From: Prochlorococcus marinus XMU1412 | GTDB lineage: Bacteria; Cyanobacteriota; Cyanobacteriia; PCC-6307; Cyanobiaceae | DNA: 64,000 bases | Assembly: GCF_017696315.1 (NCBI RefSeq) | Contig: NZ_JAAORJ010000002.1 | Span: forward strand, 457,267-521,266 | Reading direction: 5' to 3' | In this document: positions 23,891-32,512 of the stretch, one piece after another | Layout of the letters: each line of letters begins with the position of its first letter | How positions within the stretch are numbered: position 1 is the first letter of the stretch | The notes under the pieces: generated by a model | What the model was told of the DNA's origin: nothing | The model's input: only the letters and a program-made list of their open reading frames with translations | The model's database searches: none | Translations under genes and position numbers: made by a program

Positions 23891-23920
23891 AAAGAGGGTT
23901 TAAGTAAGCCCTCTTTTTTT
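23891..23920 (+). terminator. Strong Rho-independent terminator
   Basis: A 12-bp stem with one G-U pair (AAAGAGGGTTTA / TAAGCCCTCTTT) and a two-base loop is followed by eight Ts. It ends rightward transcription, either of the zinc operon or, more likely, of an RNA encoded in the preceding gene-free stretch. Confidence 0.8.
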
Positions 23921-23977
23921 TATAAGATGACTTTCTTCTAGTTTTATAGATAATGATTAAAACAATAAAATTTAAAA

Positions 23978-24253
23978 ATGGTTCGATATTATTGCCCATA
24001 TTGCAATCCTAAATATCAATTTCAAAAACAAACCTCAAAAGGGAATTTGATTTGTGGCTTGTGTGGAGAGGAACTTGTAAAAAAACCATTTATTAGGTTG
24101 AACCAGATAATCGCTTTAGTTGCTGCTTCATCATTACTTTTACCGTTGATATATACTTTTATTTTTTTAATTAAAAATCAATTAAATCCTCCTAATAAAA
24201 ATTATCAAGCAAATGGTACTTTAATGATCATTATCAAAGAAATAATTTCATAA
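23978..24253 (+). CDS. Zinc-ribbon membrane protein
   Basis: This 91-residue protein starts VRYYCPYCNPKYQF and has a second knuckle LICGLCGEEL, a classic CxxC-x18-CxxC zinc ribbon, followed by one membrane helix (IALVAASSLLLPLIYTFIFLI). It is a small conserved picocyanobacterial type with the ribbon on the cytosolic side. Function unknown. Confidence 0.72.
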   Translation: MVRYYCPYCNPKYQFQKQTSKGNLICGLCGEELVKKPFIRLNQIIALVAASSLLLPLIYTFIFLIKNQLNPPNKNYQANGTLMIIIKEIIS

Positions 24254-24277
24254 AACAATTTTAAAAATCTCGAATGG

Positions 24278-24499
24278 TCAACCTCTACATAATGATTTAT
24301 TTAAACAAGAATTTTTACTCTCAATATTTAGTTGATCATCAATATTTTTTAATTTGTTTTTATTACTTATTACTTTAACTTTTTGCCCACAATGTTCTTT
24401 ACAACCACCATTAAATAAATTATGTGCATATAAATTGGAACTATTCGTAAGTAATAAAAGAAAAATTATTTTAAAAATTTGAATAAAATAAGACTTCAT
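24278..24499 (-). CDS. Small Cys-rich exported protein
   Basis: This 73-residue protein has a signal peptide (FIQIFKIIFLLLLTNSSNLYAHN) and a mature part of about 47 residues with four cysteines (GGCKEHCGQK and KNSCLNKSLCRG). These are likely to form disulfides outside the cytosol. No family is recognised. It is similar in design to the exported Cys protein at 10442-10627. Confidence 0.6.
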   Translation of the reverse strand: MKSYFIQIFKIIFLLLLTNSSNLYAHNLFNGGCKEHCGQKVKVISNKNKLKNIDDQLNIESKNSCLNKSLCRG

Positions 24500-24542
24500 T
24501 TTTATTATGATTTTCTCGGAATTAGTAAATAAATAATATCAG

Positions 24543-24779
24543 TTAATTCCAGGGAGTGTTTATAAGTCCCCAGATATCAAAGAAGAAAAATAAAACTGCA
24601 ATAACAACAAGATCCCATGCTCTCTCCCTAAAAGCCCAAGGAGCAATAAAAACTTCTCCAAGTCCATGGAGTGCCGCCCCAATAGGTAAATGATCAAGGA
24701 CAAGCAAACTGTGAGAGAGAATAAAAAGAAAGCTTGCGAAATATCTAAAAAAAACAAATTGCCAATTACTAGAATTCAT
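24543..24779 (-). CDS. Small conserved membrane protein
   Basis: This 78-residue protein has two to three hydrophobic helices and well-conserved-looking polar motifs between them (LPIGAALHGLGEVFIAPWAFRERAWD). An alternative overlapping frame on the same strand (24560-24757) is less protein-like and is ignored. It probably lies in the thylakoid or plasma membrane; function unknown. Confidence 0.65.
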   Translation of the reverse strand: MNSSNWQFVFFRYFASFLFILSHSLLVLDHLPIGAALHGLGEVFIAPWAFRERAWDLVVIAVLFFFFDIWGLINTPWN

Positions 24780-24917
24780 ACTTTTTTAGATTTTTAAAAA
24801 ATATACTTCAATGATCAAAATAAAGAAATAGATCGAGTTAGGGGATGTTTTTTTTTGTAGCCATAAATACGAATAAAGATTTGAAGCTAAAGTAAAAGTT
24901 ATTAAACCATGAAATAT

Positions 24918-26351
24918 ATGTTTTCAAGCTATCGTCCAAAAAATAGTTTTGATGAATACTTTAAAGATAACGTCAACTCTGCAAGAGAAATATTAATTCC
25001 ACTTCTGTCCTCTTTAGATAATATGGGTCTTGAAGAGTTAAACAGGAATCATTCTGCAGCAAAAAAATTATTATTAAGACATGGTGCCACTTTCAGATTA
25101 AACGATACTGGTTTAAAAGGTACTGAGAGAATATTACCTTTTGATCCACTGCCAAGAATAATAAGTAAAGATGATTGGGTAACATTAGAAAAAGGCTTAA
25201 AACAAAGGCTTGAGGCAATTGATTTATTCCTAGACGATATTTATAATTCTCAAAATATAATTAATGATGGAATAATTCCAAGAGAGTTAATCGAGAGTTC
25301 AGAAGGTTGGAGACCTCAAATGATAGGTTTCAAACCTCCATTAAATAAATGGTGTCAAATTTCGGGACTTGATTTAATAAGAGACAGAAAAGGAGATTGG
25401 CATATTTTAGAAGATAATTTAAGGTGTCCTTCTGGGGTTGCTTATTTTTTAGAAAATAGATTAGTTATGAAAAATATTTTCCCTAATCTTTTTTCTGGAA
25501 GAATAGTAAAACCAATTGATGAATATCCATCATATCTTTTAAAAACCCTTCAAGAACTTGCTGTTTGGACAGACACTCCCAAAATAGTTCTACTAACTCC
25601 TGGAATTTTTAATAGTGCATATTTTGAACATAGTTATTTAGCGCAAGAAATGGGCATCCAATTAGTACAGGGTCATGACTTAATTTGTAATGATAATTAT
25701 GTATATTTAAAAACTACCTCCGGTTTAAAGAGGGTAGATGTCATTTACAGAAGAATTGATGATGATTTTTTAGATCCTCTTAATTTTAGAAAAGATTCCT
25801 GCCTTGGTGTTAGCGGATTGCTTGATGTTTTCAAGGCTGGTCATGTTGCTTTAGCAAATGCCCCTGGGACTGGGATAGCAGATGACAAAATGATTTATTC
25901 TTTTGTTCCAAAAATGATTAAATATTATCTTGATGAAGAAATTATTATTAAAAATGTAGAAACATATATTTGTCATTACGAAAAGGATCGGGAATACGTT
26001 CTAGAAAATTTACCAAAACTTGTTGTTAAGTCTGTCGCTGAAGCTGGTGGATATGGAATGTTAATTGGACCTCACTCAACAAGAAGTGAAATAGAAGAAT
26101 TTGCTAATAAAATTAGAAAAAATCCTAGAAATTTCGTAGCACAACCAACATTAGAATTATCTACTGTACCATCGTTATGTGATGGAGAACTATATCCATG
26201 CCATGTTGATTTAAGACCATATATCTTGAGAGGAAAAGATTCATGGGTTAGTCCTGGCGGGCTTACGAGGGTAGCATTAAAAAAAGGATCATTAGTCGTA
26301 AACTCTTCTCAAGGTGGAGGATGCAAAGATACATGGGTTGTAGGTAAATAA
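24918..26351 (+). CDS. Circularly permuted ATP-grasp protein (COG2308)
   Basis: This ~477-residue member of the circularly permuted ATP-grasp type 2 family has family motifs such as HLEDNLRCPSGVAYF (read as HILEDNLR), IYRRIDDDFLDPL, APGTGIADDKMIYSFVP and the P-loop-like VVKSVAEAGGYGMLIGP. These enzymes are predicted to ligate amines to carboxylates or form peptide bonds. I prefer the second Met (24918, MFSSYRPKNSF) over the one three codons earlier. It heads a three-gene unit; the next gene starts 1 bp after its stop. Confidence 0.92.
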   Translation: MFSSYRPKNSFDEYFKDNVNSAREILIPLLSSLDNMGLEELNRNHSAAKKLLLRHGATFRLNDTGLKGTERILPFDPLPRIISKDDWVTLEKGLKQRLEAIDLFLDDIYNSQNIINDGIIPRELIESSEGWRPQMIGFKPPLNKWCQISGLDLIRDRKGDWHILEDNLRCPSGVAYFLENRLVMKNIFPNLFSGRIVKPIDEYPSYLLKTLQELAVWTDTPKIVLLTPGIFNSAYFEHSYLAQEMGIQLVQGHDLICNDNYVYLKTTSGLKRVDVIYRRIDDDFLDPLNFRKDSCLGVSGLLDVFKAGHVALANAPGTGIADDKMIYSFVPKMIKYYLDEEIIIKNVETYICHYEKDREYVLENLPKLVVKSVAEAGGYGMLIGPHSTRSEIEEFANKIRKNPRNFVAQPTLELSTVPSLCDGELYPCHVDLRPYILRGKDSWVSPGGLTRVALKKGSLVVNSSQGGGCKDTWVVGK

Positions 26352-26352
26352 T

Positions 26353-27294
26353 ATGCTTTTAAGTCGTGTAGCAGAATCTCTTTATTGGATCAATCGTTAT
26401 TTAGAACGAGCAGAAAATATATCTCGTTTTGTGGAAGTAAGTGAAGCAATGTCATTAGATTGTCCACCAGGAAGTGCAGAGCCTTGGCTCCCGTTAATTG
26501 ATGCTTCAAGCGACAGAGAATCTTTTGATAAAAGATTCCCAGAAAAAAAGCCTGATGACGTTATAAATTTTTTAATAAGAGATCGTTTAAATCCAAACAG
26601 CATAATTTCTTGTATTCAATTAGCTAGAGAAAACGCACGACAAATAAGAGACGTGTTGACAACAGAAATGTGGGAGCAAATTAATATTTTATATTGGAAT
26701 ATGCAAGAAGGAGAAGCAATATGGAATAAGCCAAGACAAGAACAATTAAGTGAAATAAGGAGAGCATGTCAGCTTTTTTATGGAATTACAGATGCGACTT
26801 TAAGCAAAGACCTTGCTTGGAGATTTAGCATTCTTGGAAGATTAGTTGAGAGAGCTGATAAAACATCGAGAATTTTAGATGTTAAATATTATTTACTTCT
26901 ACCCAGCCTAGATGAACTTGGAGGTGTTCTTGATGAGTTGCAATGGATTGCTCTTTTACGTTCCGCTGGAGCTTATCAAATGTTTAGGAAAGCAGAGCAA
27001 AATTCTATTAAGCCTGAATCAGTTGCAAGATTCCTTTTACTGGATCCAATTTTTCCGAGATCAATAAGATACTGTCTTGATGGGATAAGCAATACTCTTA
27101 AGATGATAGATAACTCTCCATCTCTGGAAAACCCTTCAGAATTAGAATGCATGAGAGGCTTGCTCAAAGCAAAGTGGAGTTATATCAGAATTGAAGATAT
27201 AATTAATGATGGTTTACATGAGGCAATCGATTCATTGCAAATTGATTTGAATAAATTAAATGATCTCATTCAAGAAAAATACTTTATCAATTAA
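26353..27294 (+). CDS. Alpha-E domain protein (COG2307)
   Basis: This 313-residue all-helical protein has the typical start MLLSRVAESLYWINRYLERAEN and later LLGRLVERADKTSRILDVKY-like residues near 170, both hallmarks of the alpha-E family. It always travels with the permuted ATP-grasp protein and a transglutaminase-like protein. The family is uncharacterised, predicted to work with the ligase in making or modifying a peptide. It is tightly packed, 1 bp after the ligase gene and 11 bp before the next. Confidence 0.92.
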   Translation: MLLSRVAESLYWINRYLERAENISRFVEVSEAMSLDCPPGSAEPWLPLIDASSDRESFDKRFPEKKPDDVINFLIRDRLNPNSIISCIQLARENARQIRDVLTTEMWEQINILYWNMQEGEAIWNKPRQEQLSEIRRACQLFYGITDATLSKDLAWRFSILGRLVERADKTSRILDVKYYLLLPSLDELGGVLDELQWIALLRSAGAYQMFRKAEQNSIKPESVARFLLLDPIFPRSIRYCLDGISNTLKMIDNSPSLENPSELECMRGLLKAKWSYIRIEDIINDGLHEAIDSLQIDLNKLNDLIQEKYFIN

Positions 27295-27305
27295 TAAGTT
27301 TTTTA

Positions 27306-28163
27306 ATGAGAATTAAATACATTCACAAACTTGAATATAAATATGAAGTACCTGTTCAATTAGGCGAGCATAGATTGTGTATAAAGCCAAGGTCAAATGG
27401 CTTCCAAAAACTAAAGAATTTTGAATTAAAAATAACCCCAGAACCAGAAATTATTTATCCATTACTTGCTGCCAGCGGAGAAGAGATTAATAGAATCAGA
27501 TTCAATGGATTAACAGATAATTTAATTATTGAATCAATTAGCGAAGTTGAAACTATAAAACATCCAAACATTATTGATGGAGTTAAAAATAGAGATTTAA
27601 CATTACCTTTTTGTAGAAGCATTATTAACAGAGATTTACAGGGAGCATTAGAGGGATGGATGCCTAATGGACAACATGATCCATCTGCCGTAGAACTTGC
27701 CCAAGAAGCCTTAGCAGGAAGCATTAATAACGCATTATCATTTACCTACCAGCTAATAGAGATTATTCAAGATCGGGTCAAATATACCAAAAGACATACA
27801 GGCCCAGCATGGCCGGCTAGTAGAACACTTAGAGAACGTATAGGTTCATGCAGAGATTTAGCAATGCTGATGGTTGAAGCTTGCAGGTCTATAGGTATCC
27901 CAAGCAGGTTTGTAAGTGGTTATCATTTTGAAGATCCGTTACCATCTGAGTTGGATTTACACGCTTGGGCCGAACTATATATTCCAGGTGCTGGTTGGAG
28001 AGGTTTTGATCCAAGCGGAAAAGGATTAATAGATGATAGATATTTAACATTGGTATCCTCTTCAAAATCTAATTTAACCTCTGTAATTACAGGAAACTTT
28101 ATAGGAAAAAATAATTTAGAAAATACTTTATCCTGGGAAATCAAACCTCTTGAAATTAAATAA
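27306..28163 (+). CDS. Transglutaminase-like cysteine protease (COG1305)
   Basis: This 285-residue protein has an N-terminal beta-rich domain (RIKYIHKLEYKYEVPVQLGEHRL) and a papain-like core with all three catalytic positions: Cys in RERIGSCRDLAMLM, His in LDLHAWAELYIPGAGW and Asp in GFDPSGKG. It completes the ligase/alpha-E/transglutaminase trio and may cleave or crosslink the product of the ligase. No signal peptide, so it is cytosolic. Confidence 0.92.
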   Translation: MRIKYIHKLEYKYEVPVQLGEHRLCIKPRSNGFQKLKNFELKITPEPEIIYPLLAASGEEINRIRFNGLTDNLIIESISEVETIKHPNIIDGVKNRDLTLPFCRSIINRDLQGALEGWMPNGQHDPSAVELAQEALAGSINNALSFTYQLIEIIQDRVKYTKRHTGPAWPASRTLRERIGSCRDLAMLMVEACRSIGIPSRFVSGYHFEDPLPSELDLHAWAELYIPGAGWRGFDPSGKGLIDDRYLTLVSSSKSNLTSVITGNFIGKNNLENTLSWEIKPLEIK

Positions 28164-28289
28164 ACACTAAATTTTTAAGCTTTTTAAATAACAAAAAAAT
28201 ATAAATAATAATATGTTTCTTTTTTAGTGTTAATTGATACGTTCTTGGATATATATATCTGTTTTTATTTGTTTAATATTTAAAGAAAA

Positions 28290-28811
28290 TTGAACTCAAG
28301 TTTAGAAATTCCAGTTATCAAATCAAACAAATCGAAAATGTTTGAATTGATAAGTTATGAAAAATTTCGCGATACAAAAGATGTAAGATTTTTTGATATT
28401 AGTGTTAATGAATCAAACTATAGAGATCTAGTTATTCACAGTGGGCCTGCAGTTAGTCCTCCAGATGATGAAGAATTTAAGAATTGGCAATTTTACATAC
28501 ATCACAATCAAGAAGATAATCTATTAGCTATCTCTGGGGGTAGAACATTTTTTCTTGTCAATTTTGGTTGGGATTACCCTTTTTATAAAGTTAGATTAGA
28601 ATCTTGCGGATATATTTTAAGGATACCTAGAGGAACTTTTCATAGATCGGTATCTGACGAAAATGGTTCCATCGTTTTAAATCAAGCCATTAGAGATGAA
28701 GGCGGTACAGTTGAATCTGAATTCAAGGTTACGAATAGCAAAGATAATAAAAAACTTTTAGATTGTATAACCAATCTAGAACCTAGGTTTAAAATTTATA
28801 GTGTTAAATAA
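28290..28811 (+). CDS. Cupin-like protein of unknown function
   Basis: This 173-residue soluble protein has central strands with a cupin look: GPAVSPPDDEEF, WQFYIHHNQEDNLLAISGGRTFFLVN and a late YILRIPRGTFHRSVSDENGS, where a PxGxxHR motif resembles cupin motif 2. The frame opens with TTG at 28290; an ATG 16 codons further in is an alternative start. Possible metal ligands are His94/95 and His129. Function unknown. Confidence 0.65.
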   Translation: MNSSLEIPVIKSNKSKMFELISYEKFRDTKDVRFFDISVNESNYRDLVIHSGPAVSPPDDEEFKNWQFYIHHNQEDNLLAISGGRTFFLVNFGWDYPFYKVRLESCGYILRIPRGTFHRSVSDENGSIVLNQAIRDEGGTVESEFKVTNSKDNKKLLDCITNLEPRFKIYSVK

Positions 28812-28894
28812 TTTTAAAAAGGGGTTCCAAATTTATATATCAATTTTAAAAATTATCTAATTGTTATAAAATAATGATATTCGAATTCTATAGT

Positions 28895-29413
28895 ATGAAA
28901 TTTTTCAGATTTATAAAATATCTTTTATGCATAACTTTTTCTTTCTTAGTTTTATCCTCTCCAGTTTTTGCTGGGGCAAATGTAGCTGTTAAGGGCGAGG
29001 GAGATGAAGTTCCAAGTTATGTAAGATCTAATATTACAGGATTTGATTTCCATGGAGAAGATCTTCATTTGTCATCTATAGCTGGAGCAGTGGCAAGAGA
29101 TGCAGATTTTAGTGACGTTGATTTACATGGGACAACCTTAACCCTATCTGATTTAAAAGGTTCTAATTTAAATGGAATCGACCTGACAGATACTCTTTCT
29201 GATCGAGTTAATTTCCAAAAAACAGATCTTAGAAATGCTGTTTTAATAAATATGATCGCATCAGGTAGCAGTTTTGCAGGAGCTCAAATAGAAGGAGCAG
29301 ATTTTTCTTACGCTATTCTTGACAGCGAAGATCAAAGAAATCTTTGTGAAATTGCTGATGGGATCAATCCAACAACAGGAGTTTCAACCAGAGAAAGTCT
29401 TGAGTGTAGTTAG
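28895..29413 (+). CDS. Exported pentapeptide-repeat protein
   Basis: This protein has a signal peptide ([24 protein letters not shown]) followed by about 15 pentapeptide units of the A(D/N)Lxx kind ([33 protein letters not shown]), forming a right-handed quadrilateral helix, and a C-terminal part with two cysteines (LCEIADG, LECS). It is similar to lumenal pentapeptide proteins of cyanobacteria. I chose the Met at 28895, since the ATG at 28874 only adds seven residues before the signal sequence. The role in the thylakoid lumen is unknown. Confidence 0.85.
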   Translation: MKFFRFIKYLLCITFSFLVLSSPVFAGANVAVKGEGDEVPSYVRSNITGFDFHGEDLHLSSIAGAVARDADFSDVDLHGTTLTLSDLKGSNLNGIDLTDTLSDRVNFQKTDLRNAVLINMIASGSSFAGAQIEGADFSYAILDSEDQRNLCEIADGINPTTGVSTRESLECS

Positions 29414-29436
29414 AACAAAAACTATAAGTAAACTTT

Positions 29437-29790
29437 TTATAAATAAACTTTCTTACCATTATTAAATTTATAAATCCTTTGTTCATCATCTTGAAATATC
29501 ATTTCACCATTTAATTTGGATTTCTTAAATTTTGAAAGCCTTGCTCTGTGAATATTAGATTTCCTATTAATATTTTCTTCATTATCATAACTCCCAATAT
29601 AAATATTTATATTAGGGTTTGAAAAGGTTTTTTCTTCCTCTCTTAAAAAAATTCTTTCAATATTTGTTTGCGTGCTTTGAAGTTTATTTTTAAATTTATT
29701 TAATTTCAAGTTCTTTGGTTTTTTATATTTAACTTTTTTGTAGACAAAAAAAATAACTCCTAAAATTAGAAAAAATAAAAATATATTCAT
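29437..29790 (-). CDS. Membrane-anchored basic protein, function unknown
   Basis: This 117-residue protein has an N-terminal membrane helix (IFLFFLILGVIFFVYKKV) followed by a basic, low-complexity cytosolic part (KKPKNLKLNKFKNKLQ). The C-terminal third has better-formed sequence (GEMIFQDDEQRIYKFNNGKKVYL) that could be a small beta unit. It follows the 63-residue membrane gene by 3 bp, so the two form one unit with the PfkB gene upstream. Confidence 0.55.
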   Translation of the reverse strand: MNIFLFFLILGVIFFVYKKVKYKKPKNLKLNKFKNKLQSTQTNIERIFLREEEKTFSNPNINIYIGSYDNEENINRKSNIHRARLSKFKKSKLNGEMIFQDDEQRIYKFNNGKKVYL

Positions 29791-29793
29791 TAA

Positions 29794-29985
29794 CTATTTA
29801 ATTTTTATTTTAATATCTACTCCTAAGTTACTTTTAGTAGTTAATATTTCTTTTCTTAAGATTCCATAAGTAAAAATTCTAGATAAAGTTTTCAAAGATT
29901 TAAAAACCAAAAAAACAATAAATAAAAAGAAAACAATAATGTTCTCTACAAGAATATTTTTATTTTTATTATCTGGATTGCTCAT
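29794..29985 (-). CDS. Small membrane protein (63 aa)
   Basis: One membrane helix (ILVENIIVFFLFIVFLVF) lies between a short polar start and a basic tail (GILRKEILTTKSNL). It is packed between the kinase gene (7 bp) and the following basic protein gene (3 bp), which supports it as a real cistron. No family is recognised. Confidence 0.5.
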   Translation of the reverse strand: MSNPDNKNKNILVENIIVFFLFIVFLVFKSLKTLSRIFTYGILRKEILTTKSNLGVDIKIKIK

Positions 29986-29992
29986 GTAAGTG

Positions 29993-30871
29993 TTAATTCA
30001 ATTCTTTTTCATCATTATTTGCATATGGTCCGAAAAATTCACTAGCGTCTCTTCCCATTACTTTAGCAAGATTTAAACTTTTATCTATATCCCATTTAGA
30101 TGCCATTCCATAAAGAATACCCGCGGCAAAAGAATCACCACATCCATAAGAATCAACCTTTAATTTTTTGTTTTTATGAGCCTTATATCTTCCTCCTGGG
30201 AATATTATGCCTCCCTTCTCTCCCTCAGTTTTAACAGTATATTTCGGTTTTAACGATAATTCAGAAAAAGAAAAAACTTCTCCGGGATCAAGATTACTGC
30301 CTATTAATCCATCTAAAAGAACATTTGAATTATTAATTGTATTTAATCCTACCCTTGGTGTTGTACACAGTATTGAAGCTGATCTGGCCATTTTAAAAAT
30401 CTCTGAATCAGATGCAGTAATAAAAATTCCGTCCATTTTTTTTAAAATGTTCCATTCTAAATTGTCTTTATGAGTTGGAGCTAACCTTTCTCCAATAACT
30501 GTTATTGCTCTTTCACCTTGAGAGTCAATTAAACTAAATCCTCTTCTAGTTGGTTTATCACGCCAAGCTACATGCAACTTAATTCCCATATTTGAAAGAA
30601 TCTTGAAACACTTATCTCCATAATCATCATTACCTAATGACGTAAAAAAATGAATTTGGTTTAAAGTTAAATCAGAAAGTATTTTCGCGATAATAGATCC
30701 ACCACCAGCTGGATACTCAAGGGACTTTTCAGAATGTGAAATAACTCCGGGTTTTGGTAATTGATCAACCTTTAAAAAATTTATCCACTCAACATGACCA
30801 ATAACGGCAAAATTTAAATTTCCTTTTTTAAATTTATAGTCTTCAACTTTATTATTCTTGTCAACAATCAT
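29993..30871 (-). CDS. PfkB-family sugar kinase
   Basis: This 292-residue ribokinase-fold kinase has the N-terminal Gly-Gly motif (YPAGGGSIIAKILSDL) and the C-terminal catalytic signature DSYGCGDSFAAGILYG, where Cys replaces the usual Ala of GAGD. The base Asp is kept. It phosphorylates a sugar or nucleoside; the substrate cannot be told from sequence. It heads a leftward three-gene unit. Confidence 0.88.
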   Translation of the reverse strand: MIVDKNNKVEDYKFKKGNLNFAVIGHVEWINFLKVDQLPKPGVISHSEKSLEYPAGGGSIIAKILSDLTLNQIHFFTSLGNDDYGDKCFKILSNMGIKLHVAWRDKPTRRGFSLIDSQGERAITVIGERLAPTHKDNLEWNILKKMDGIFITASDSEIFKMARSASILCTTPRVGLNTINNSNVLLDGLIGSNLDPGEVFSFSELSLKPKYTVKTEGEKGGIIFPGGRYKAHKNKKLKVDSYGCGDSFAAGILYGMASKWDIDKSLNLAKVMGRDASEFFGPYANNDEKELN

Positions 30872-30912
30872 AAGCTTTTAAATACTATTATTAAAAGAAA
30901 TATTTTTGACAA

Positions 30913-31284
30913 GTGAATTCATTTAACATTTTAAAAGATAATAAACAGATACTATCTTTTCTTTACCTTTTTCTATCAATTTTGGGAGCTGTTCTGCCAA
31001 TGTTGGCAAATTTCGAATTTGCTAGGGAATATGGAAACAGCTTTGATATAAATAACTTCATTTCTTTAGCGAATGCAAACCCTGCAGCTCAGTCAATTTC
31101 TAGAGACTTATTAGTAGGTGCAAGCGCTATTTTTATATGGATAGTAAATGAATCAAAAAAACTAAACATGAAGAATATGTGGGTTGTATACATTGGAACT
31201 TTTCTTATAGCCTTCGCATTCTCTGCACCTTTTTTCTTATTTCTTAGAGAGAGAAGAATTATTGAATTAGAAAAGATTAATTAA
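30913..31284 (+). CDS. DUF2834 membrane protein
   Basis: This 123-residue protein has three to four membrane helices and the DUF2834 pattern: an N-terminal helix with FLSILGAVLPMLANFEF, a loop with ANAN, SRDLLVGASAIFIWIVNESKKL and a third helix ending in FFLFLRER. It starts with GTG. Its TAA overlaps the stop of the MFS gene by 4 bp (convergent). Function of the family is unknown. Confidence 0.82.
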   Translation: MNSFNILKDNKQILSFLYLFLSILGAVLPMLANFEFAREYGNSFDINNFISLANANPAAQSISRDLLVGASAIFIWIVNESKKLNMKNMWVVYIGTFLIAFAFSAPFFLFLRERRIIELEKIN

Positions 31285-32510
31285 AATAATCTCTTAAATA
31301 GAATTGTAAAGGCAATAAAGCAACAACAAGAAATTGAAAGCCAGATTATTGAAGCATAACCAAATAGATCTAATATGCGTCCTGAAATAAATGGTCCAAA
31401 AAAATAACCCATAGCGAAGCATTGTGATAATAGAGCAAGTGCAAAACCTTTTTTATTTGAAGGAGCTATTCTGAAAACGACATCTGTTGATGTTGGAAGA
31501 AATGAAGCAGTCCCTAAACTTACTAAAATCAATGCCAAAGAAATTAAATAAAACGCTGGGATATTTAAATAACTAGAAATAAATAATAAAAATGAAGCGA
31601 AAGAGAAATTTATTAAACTAAATTTCAAGCCAAATAATCTTTCTTTCTTAGATATCCAAGAACCGACAGGCCATTGTAAAAACAACAATAAAATTAACTG
31701 AATAGAAATTATAAGACTAATAATTTCTTTGCTTAATGCATTACGATATACTCCACCTTTAACAAGATCCAGAGGCAAAGTTACTTGTATCAAGGCTAAA
31801 GAGGTAGTTATCAATAAAATAGATAAAATTATAATTGTTGAATTTTTATTCCATTTCAATTGTCCCTGATTAATTGGATCTACTAATTTTTTTTGAAAAT
31901 TTTCTAAGTTTCTTTTTATAGACGAACTTTTTCTAGATATTAAATACGTGATAACTAACATGCAAAATATATCATTTATAAATATTGATTTAGAATACAA
32001 AAAATTCGTCATATAACCCCCTAAGAATACCCCTAGAAATATTCCTAAAGCCTCAGAACTTCTAACAAGGGCATAAGCTTTACGTGTTTCGATAGGATGA
32101 CAAAAATAGGGCACGCCAAACTCGGCAGCAGGCCAATATATTCCTGCAGCAGCCCCAACAAGTGATTGTCCAATTATGTACAAAAAAGTATCTCTTGAAA
32201 AAAAGAGGCATAAGCTAGCGGCAATACTTAGTATTGAAGAAGTAATTATCGGAAATTGTATTTTTCCCGTTTTATTAAGATAATTACCTGTAAAGAGTCT
32301 TGTTACGGTTCCAATTATTGCTGAAATGGTAAATCCCAGGCCAATATCTGTCGCCGATAATCCTAGGTTATTAAAAATAAGTGATGTTAAATAAATAACA
32401 CCTCCTGCTCCAAATGCAGCGAAAAATCTTATCTTGGTTATTAACCTCAAATGATAAGGAAATTGAATCCACCAATTTTTGCTAATTTGTAAACTATTTG
32501 GACTAATCAC
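31281..32510 (-). CDS. MFS transporter
   Basis: This 409-residue protein has about twelve hydrophobic helices and the MFS loop between helices 2 and 3 (GTVTRLFTGNYLNKTGK, a variant of the GxxxDRxGRK motif). The substrate is unknown; the layout resembles drug or metabolite exporters. The start codon is GTG, only 2 bp from the divergent GTG of the hydrolase gene, so one or both starts may lie further inside. Confidence 0.85.
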   Translation of the reverse strand: MISPNSLQISKNWWIQFPYHLRLITKIRFFAAFGAGGVIYLTSLIFNNLGLSATDIGLGFTISAIIGTVTRLFTGNYLNKTGKIQFPIITSSILSIAASLCLFFSRDTFLYIIGQSLVGAAAGIYWPAAEFGVPYFCHPIETRKAYALVRSSEALGIFLGVFLGGYMTNFLYSKSIFINDIFCMLVITYLISRKSSSIKRNLENFQKKLVDPINQGQLKWNKNSTIIILSILLITTSLALIQVTLPLDLVKGGVYRNALSKEIISLIISIQLILLLFLQWPVGSWISKKERLFGLKFSLINFSFASFLLFISSYLNIPAFYLISLALILVSLGTASFLPTSTDVVFRIAPSNKKGFALALLSQCFAMGYFFGPFISGRILDLFGYASIIWLSISCCCFIAFTILFKRLF

Positions 32511-32512
32511 TA

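Noticed and set aside
23433-23920. tmRNA, RNase P RNA or SRP RNA
   Set aside because: None of the invariant motifs of these RNAs (tRNA-like T arm, conserved P4 sequences, GGAAGCAGC loop) is present.
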